Shown: in pieces, positions 58,175 to 64,000 of the stretch
Position numbering within the stretch: the stretch's first letter is position 1
Layout: every line of letters starts with the position of its first letter
Source of the DNA: Codonopsis lanceolata
Taxonomy: Eukaryota > Streptophyta > Magnoliopsida > Asterales > Campanulaceae
Direction of reading: 5' to 3'
Length of the DNA stretch: 64,000 nt
NCBI GenBank assembly: GCA_013146195.2
Contig: CM028383.1
Coordinates: forward strand, 21,143,995 to 21,207,994
Program-made: the position numbers and the translations under genes
The notes under the pieces: generated by a model
Told to the model about the DNA's origin: nothing
Seen by the model: the letters and a program-made list of their open reading frames with translations, nothing else
Databases searched by the model: none

Positions 58175-60344
58175 TCACCAACTGAAGCTGATGGACTCAA
58201 AATGCAGGTTAGCTGCCAGCCCTGATGAACATATGTTTGCAACCTCATGTCTCATCTTCTTTGGCCCACATACAAGAACCCCAACACTGGATTCTTTCCT
58301 CTCAAACAAGATTTCTGCAAATTTCAACACAAGTCAAATTCAGTTACTAAAAGAACGATATACTTTGACTTGGAAATGATTAAGAAATAACTTACTCTTT
58401 AGGTTTGGCCTTTCACCATAATGAACATTAGTAGCATGAGCAAGTGATTGTTGGGGTAAACTTTCGAGTTCTCTGTCCGGATTATAATACCATGAGTTTG
58501 GCGAGGCTACCGGCGTTGCCCCCTCCATGTTCTGTATCTGATTGATGTCCATGGCATTGTTCTTCTTATTCCACAGAAAGCAAGCACTAGAAGTAATGGC
58601 TATCGACACACATATGAGTAACATGTTTAGGACAGCTCTCGTGGAGTACGAGAAAACATCATTTGTGTTATGATCGATTGGGTATATGTAGAATCGTGTT
58701 AATAACCCCATAAAGATAAGGAAGATTACAAAAGAAGATGATATTATCGCACCAAGCCATAGCGAACTATTCTGACCTAGAATGGGAGTTATGGGAGAGT
58801 CTGAGGGATTTGGCTTGAACCAAACAGTCCTTAAGGGGTTTTCTTTTCTATTGTGGCAGGTAGTTGCTCTCTTGTCACGTATGCTTCGATTTGTAACTCT
58901 AACTTGGAAAATTCTGAGGTTGTGTAAGAAATCGGTAGGAGGAGTTCAAGCATGGTGAGATCTGTCGAGTTTTTGAATGAAGTGATTAGGAGAATTCTTG
59001 GAGCTTTGGTTTTTAGTGTCTCACTTGCAAAAACGAGCTCTCTAAAGATAGAAATGAAAGGGGTGATGCCACTGCCACCACTCACCATCACAAGTGTATC
59101 ATGCCTGCAACCATTAAAATTGTTTGTTAGCACACAGAAAATTAACTGAGGCCACTTACGTTTGGACGATGTGACGTGATTAATTACTACCTTAGGAAAT
59201 CAGTTGAAGCAGGTCCGTAAGGTCCCTCAATGGAGATATCAAGACGATCGACAGAAGGAGATGAAAGGATTTGGTGAAGTTTCTTAGACCAACTTCCTTC
59301 ACCCTTGATGATGACACTGAGCTTGTCAGACTCCAAATTGCTACTGGAACTGATTGTGAATGGATGCCATTGCACTTTGGAAATGCTAGGAACATTCATA
59401 AACATGATGCTTGTTGGAGTGTAACTCAAACCTGGTAAGTAGAAAATTGATTTAAACCATATTATGTTATGCCAAAGAAACATGCATACAATTCCATCTG
59501 TTCTTAAATTATTGTCGTGGTTTGAAAATAGCTAGATTTCAATATAAAGGTACTTGTATGGTTCGTACCTGAGGACTTGGAGAAGTTGAGCTCGAGAGTT
59601 TCACAGGGGAGAACACGAGATGAAAGGAGACGGACGCTTTGTCTAGATTGCAAGAATCTCAAGAATCGATCAACGAGAAGAGGTAGAAACCAGGGAGCAT
59701 GATGCAGGAATAAGAGATACCAACATGGAGCACAAAGAAGAAGATAAAGAGGATGTACAAGTAATGTGTGTAGAAGAAAAGCTCAAACATCTTTCTTCTT
59801 ATGCGAGGGTATGTTGTTGCCCACATTACCAATCCAAATAGCAAAGATAGTTCTCCCGCTACGTTTGATATATCAGCTTTTGCCCATTTCACCATCTGAA
59901 AAAAATAAACCGACCCAATTAATTAAATTTGGAAAAAAAAAATATTAATCTTTATGAGGGTTCGGATTGATTATCCCTTATTGATGAATATTACCAAGGA
60001 TTTTTTTTTTCAACACTTTTATTGTTAGCAAACACATGCAAGAATATAATCATCTACCATGCTCGCAATTGATATTATTATCGATATCCCTTCGATTCTT
60101 AAAGTTAAGTCTCCAACTTGTTTTGCTCTCTCATGTCCTTTACTATTCTTTTTTCCCCATAATATGTATAAAATATAAAAGCGTGGTTAAAAAAAAGTTA
60201 AAAAATTAATTGTATTGGTGTATGTATTAAAAAAAGTTCATATTTTAACGAAAGATTATTAATTCAAATAAATTTGTAATTTTATTTCTATTAATAAAAT
60301 TTAACTAAATATTGATTTCCTTTCTTAGTTACCATATATTATTA

Positions 60345-60644
60345 CTCCCTTCGTTCTTAAATTAAGTTTTGTTTTGACTTTACTTTTTAGAGGTAAGCTG
60401 ATTATTTTTCAAAGGAAAATTTAATAACTAGTAATATGATTTTTTTTCTTAAAATTATAAAACATGTCACTCATTTCGTTTCGGACAAAGAGTCCCCGTT
60501 TGAAAATCAAAATTTTTAAGAAAATAATATTTTTAGTAATATATTAGTAATAAAATAACACTTTCATGCATTAATATTTGAAAATAAACTCTTTAAATTA
60601 AATATTTTAAAATGAAATAGTAGAATTGTTAGAAACGAAGGGAG
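60345..60644. mobile_element. Stowaway MITE in FRO intron 4
   Basis: TA|CTCCCTTCGTTCTTAAATTA mirrors TTGTTAGAAACGAAGGGAG|TA, with a TA duplication. It is 300 bp and sits in the 1.8-kb intron between the 61708-61942 and 59569-59895 exons. An AAAGAGTCCC word inside suggests that a second related element may be nested. Confidence 0.8.
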
Positions 60645-61989
60645 TATTAATCGTAATAAGTTTTCAGTATTTAGCTTTGAGAATAACTTTTTTCCATGGA
60701 CATAACTACATAAGGATTCCATAATTAATGTATAGCATGTGCCTAAGGTGAAAGGTCCATAGAAAGTGTAATTATAATATTGAGGGCAACTTTGTTTGTC
60801 AAGTGTTATTTTTGGACCACAAAACCATTTTACTACTAGTTAACTATTCGCAAAGGAATTGAAGGGGATCCACATTCTGTGGGATGCTTCCTATTATTTT
60901 CAATAACCTGATGATAAATCTGAGGGCTTTGTCAACTGCTACACAAGAACTAGCTCAGTTGTTTGATTTTCAAAAATCAAGTTAATTACTCTTTTGAGTT
61001 AAACTAAGTATTTTTTTTTTTGAATAAATAATTAATATTATTTTCGTTCTAAGCAAAGAATCTTCATTTAAAAGTTAATTTTTTTAAGTAAACGACACTT
61101 TTAGTAGCTTATTAAATATTAGTAATAAAATGAAACTTATATACCTTAATTTTTTATAATTGACTCTTTAAGTGAAACATATCAAAATAAAACAGTAGAC
61201 TCTTTGTTTGAAAGAGATAAAAAAATATATTTTTATTTTTTCAAAATTATAAAATAAGTCACTTTTTATAACGGACCTACGTGTACAAAAGATGGGCAAA
61301 CATGGAAACAAATGTCAAAAAGCCATCTGGTTGTTCTGCTTTTCTTCTCTTGCAACTAAAAGCCACACGTTTGTTTTTTATATGCACATGATTTTTGGAA
61401 GAAAAAAGATAAAGAGAAAAAACAAACACTTTGAGAAGGAGTACTAAATTAGTTTTCACTTTTTTGTTGATATTGTAATAAAGTAGATAATATCGCCATA
61501 TCTGATATCTCCAAAAAGCCACAACCCTTTTCATAGAGCACAGCAGAACCAACAAAGGTGACATATATACTGATATGTCACCACCATTTATATATGTGTG
61601 TGTGTGTGTAGCACAATGTCTACTTTCGTAAATTGTGTTAGATAAAAGCTTAATCGCCACAAATACAATTATGGGTGTCAATATATAGAGTAATTAAATT
61701 AATTTACCTCTGATAATTGATGAGTAGCAGCCCAATAGATGATATAACAAATGCCATGAGCAGTGAAGAGGGTCATGACAATATGTCCTAGCCATATATG
61801 ATACTTGACACTAGCCTCCGAGGTCAGACCGAACAACGGTAGCACCGACGATCCACGAGTCACCGGAAAAAAGAGAAACGCTAACACTATGTTACCCACT
61901 AGCCCTAGTCGTAGTGCTGCACTGTCCAACTTTGCCTCCCAACTGACCACAAAACCACCATCCACCACCATCAGTATCACGAATGATCA

Positions 61990-61996
61990 TATAAAT

Positions 61997-62040
<44 letters not shown>
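61990..62040. repeat. (CA)n(TA)n microsatellite in FRO intron 3
   Basis: A CA tract runs straight into an AT tract, just upstream of the 61708-61942 exon. Confidence 0.9.
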
Positions 62041-62177
62041 CAACCCTGGCAAATTATATATGTTGTCCATCTACATAGGTGCTAGTGGTGCGGCGACACA
62101 GAAATAGGAATAGAGCTCATTGGAAATTTTTTTCTGATTGGCGGAACCCTAGATATGAGGTGGCATAACATCACGAA

Positions 62178-62263
62178 TAGGGGTGGCAAAATGGGTGTTA
62201 TGCTATAACCATAGATAATAGTCTAACACCCATTTATCCATAACACCTATTTTGACACCCCTA
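62178..62263. mobile_element. 86-bp hAT-type MITE in FRO intron 3
   Basis: TAGGGGTGGCAAAATGGGTG on the left is mirrored by TATTTTGACACCCCTA on the right. The flanking octamers ATCACGAA (62170-62177) and ATCACGAG (62264-62271) agree at 7 of 8 bases. It is extremely short, essentially two TIRs back to back. Confidence 0.85.
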
Positions 62264-63042
62264 ATCACGAGCACCCGAGTAATCAAACTAAGTAGGATTT
62301 TAAAAAAAATTATAACTTGTAATATTTAAAAAAAAAAAAAAAACCTTACATTTTTTCGCCGGCCTCGGCTGCAGATTTAGGGGTGATTTTAGCAAAACTA
62401 TAATTCACGTAATTTGTGAAAGACCAAACGAGTAATGCAATGAACATGATAAAGAAGGCTAGCTCGATTCGAGAGACGATCCCGAGGCCTTTGATGATCA
62501 TCGGCCTCCTCCATATAGCTAGCTTGTGCTTATTGCTGATCTCCCTGGTTGGTTAATGAAATTAACAAAAACAATTCATTATGTATTATAAACTAAATTA
62601 CATGTATGATTAATTAAGGACTCATGAACGAAAAATTAAAATAAAAATTACGTACCATTGGTGGTTATTTCCACTATTTTTCTTCATTAAATGGAGATAG
62701 ACACTGCCCACAACCGCGATAAATAGCATGGGGAATGTGAAGATCAGAATATTTGTACCTGTACGTATAAACATGTATATAGAGATGGAAATTAATATTT
62801 TGGTTATTTGTTAACATTATTTATAAAAAAAAATATTAGAGAGAGACTCGGGGAGGGGTTTGTGTGTGCGCGCGCGCATGCATAAATTAAAACCTTGGGT
62901 GCCAAAATAAGTAGAGGCGGTGTCGGCTCGCATTTTAGGCTGCCAATTGAGCTTATAAACGTTGGTAGAAATCATTATCCATATGAAGAGATAGCCTAGG
63001 AAAACCGCCATTGCTACTCCTCGAATTGCCCACATCAATGAA

Positions 63043-63047
<5 letters not shown>

Positions 63048-63078
<31 letters not shown>

Positions 63079-63165
63079 GAGGGTACTTAGCTTATTGCTT
63101 AGGAAATTAAGAAAGAAAGTGAGATATGGAGAAAGCGAGTGGGAATGACTATATATAGAGGGATG
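63048..63165 (-). promoter_or_regulatory. Core promoter and CT-rich leader of the FRO gene
   Basis: Minus-strand CCCTCTATATATAGTC (about 63149-63161) is a clear TATA box ~105 bases before the ATG. A (GA/CT)n tract lies immediately before the start codon (63048-63076). More GA tracts are upstream at 63252-63341. Confidence 0.6.
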
Positions 63166-63251
63166 AGTTTAGAATATTATAGTTTTCAAATGATGGGAAT
63201 TGAAGGTGACTTCTCAAAGCAAATCATCAAGAAGCATGTTTCATGTCCCAC

Positions 63252-63279
63252 TAGAGAGAGAGAGAAAGTGTGTGTGTGA

Positions 63280-63311
<32 letters not shown>

Positions 63312-63341
63312 ATGTGTGTGAGAGAGAGAGAGAGAGAGAGA
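63252..63341. repeat. (GA)n microsatellite upstream of FRO
   Basis: Three GA tracts separated by GTGTGTGAGA-type spacers. GAGA tracts are common in plant promoters; any regulatory role is inference. Confidence 0.85.
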
Positions 63342-64000
63342 GTGAATGAATTGTTTCATTCCATTCTTTCGTAATGTGAGATTATGTTAAGCAGCAAAAG
63401 AATGTTTATGAAACGGTCAACGCATAATGTTTGAAGTACAAATTTTCTCATCTTTTTTTGGGGGTACAAGTGTGCAAGCGTTTGAGGAAGTTTAGTACCC
63501 GTGGCGTGATTACCTCCCTCCACAGCATGGTTCATGCAATAGTTTTGCACGTCATTTGAATGTTTATAAAGGTGGCTAATCCTACATTCATGCCATGTAA
63601 TTCTATACACCTCCTTCCTTTCAAAAATAAGTGTTACGGAGTACTATTTTATTAATTTCTAGATATCTTAAAATAAATCTCTTGTTTTAGAAAGTTTTTT
63701 ATTTGAATAAATTGTCTATAATATTCTTATTAATTATTGTTATGTTTCACTATATTAAATAAAAAAAACTATCCCCTATATTTCTAAATTATTTTTATAT
63801 TTGATTATTTTGAGTCAAACTAAATATTTGTTTGTATTTTTTTAATTATTTTTAAAAAAATCATAAAATATGTAATTTGAAGTAACAAAATACATATTTT
63901 TTGTATAATAAAGTGAGGAGTATGAGGAAATTAATTAATATTAATTATACTTAAAATCTCCACTAGTAACAAAAAAAAAAAAAGAATTTGAAGTGATGTA
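63342..64000. other. Distal upstream region of FRO, AT-rich
   Basis: CTCCTTCCTTTCAAAAATAA (63609) looks like one Stowaway end, with a possible worn partner (GAGGAGTA) near 63916. No gene is seen up to the window end. Confidence 0.4.

Larger units (their letters stand above)
58175..63047 (-). pseudogene. FRO: Ferric reduction oxidase, eight exons, two 1-base frameshifts
   Basis: FRO enzymes pass electrons from NADPH through FAD and two haems across a membrane to reduce ferric chelates. Exons in transcript order: 62894-63047, 62656-62758, 62350-62544, 61708-61942, 59569-59895, 59191-59431, 58396-59104, 58175-58314; all GT-AG, about 701 codons (Arabidopsis FRO2 is 725). Visible: haem histidine pairs H199/H213 (YHIWLGH..TAHG) and H273/H286 (YTHYLY..LHVG), FAD motif HPFTISS, NADPH motifs GPYG, SGGSGITPF and CGPKK, C-terminus SISFSW. 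Exon 5 lacks one base near 59675-59680 (after PGFYLF) and exon 7 lacks one in an A/C run at about 58835-58848. Intron phases on both sides fit lengths one base longer in each exon. Either the gene is dead or the assembly has two errors; the kinase and STE24 exons show none. Confidence 0.9.

Overview
The window is nuclear DNA from a flowering plant, almost certainly a eudicot. The genes are split by GT-AG introns, the intergenic DNA is AT-rich, and the repeats are plant types: L1-type LINEs with a DUF4283-like ORF1, hAT and Stowaway MITEs, Helitrons, a non-autonomous Gypsy element, a plant mobile domain (PMD) fragment and tRNA-derived SINEs. I cannot place the family or species from sequence alone.

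All recognisable host genes lie on the minus strand. (1) 4427-7513: a complete seven-exon receptor-like Ser/Thr kinase (496 aa) of the Arabidopsis At1g01540/At4g01330 type. (2) 26644-31517: the last six exons (175 codons) of the CAAX prenyl protease STE24, with the zinc site intact but the 5' half absent. (3) 44017-44212: exon 1 of a ferric reduction oxidase (FRO), cut off by a 100-N assembly gap (43901-44000). (4) 54040-56546: remnants of a second FRO copy, with broken last and first exons. (5) 58175-63047: an eight-exon FRO gene of about 701 codons, complete except for two independent single-base frameshifts. FRO is therefore a three-copy tandem array in different states of decay.

Regions: 1-4.4 kb holds repeats only. 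4.4-7.6 kb is the kinase gene. 7.6-10.2 kb is AT-rich with a TGGCAT-rich minisatellite. 10.2-17.5 kb is a pile of Helitron-like termini, minisatellites, (AT)n tracts and a 1.1-kb long-TIR element carrying a ~190-bp triplicated repeat. 19.7-22.4 kb is a non-autonomous Gypsy-like LTR element. 22.5-27.4 kb holds a foldback element, a Stowaway MITE and three hAT MITEs with target-site duplications. 26.6-31.5 kb is STE24. 32.3-40.6 kb is a Russian doll (hAT containing hAT containing a small TIR element and a LINE). 41.2-43.9 kb is a second LINE running into the gap. 44.0-49.9 kb has FRO exon 1, a Helitron and AT-rich DNA. 50.0-52.8 kb is a FAR1/MULE-like fragment and a PMD pseudogene split by a solo LTR with a perfect TSD. 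53-58 kb has repeats and the FRO remnants. 58-63 kb is the main FRO gene.

The genes do not form one pathway. FRO reduces ferric chelates at a membrane, STE24 processes prenylated proteins and the kinase is a signalling protein. The main biological story is local FRO duplication and decay plus heavy layered transposon insertion. The gap hides the 5' part of STE24 and the rest of one FRO copy. I found no clearly new functional system; the most unusual structures are listed as findings.
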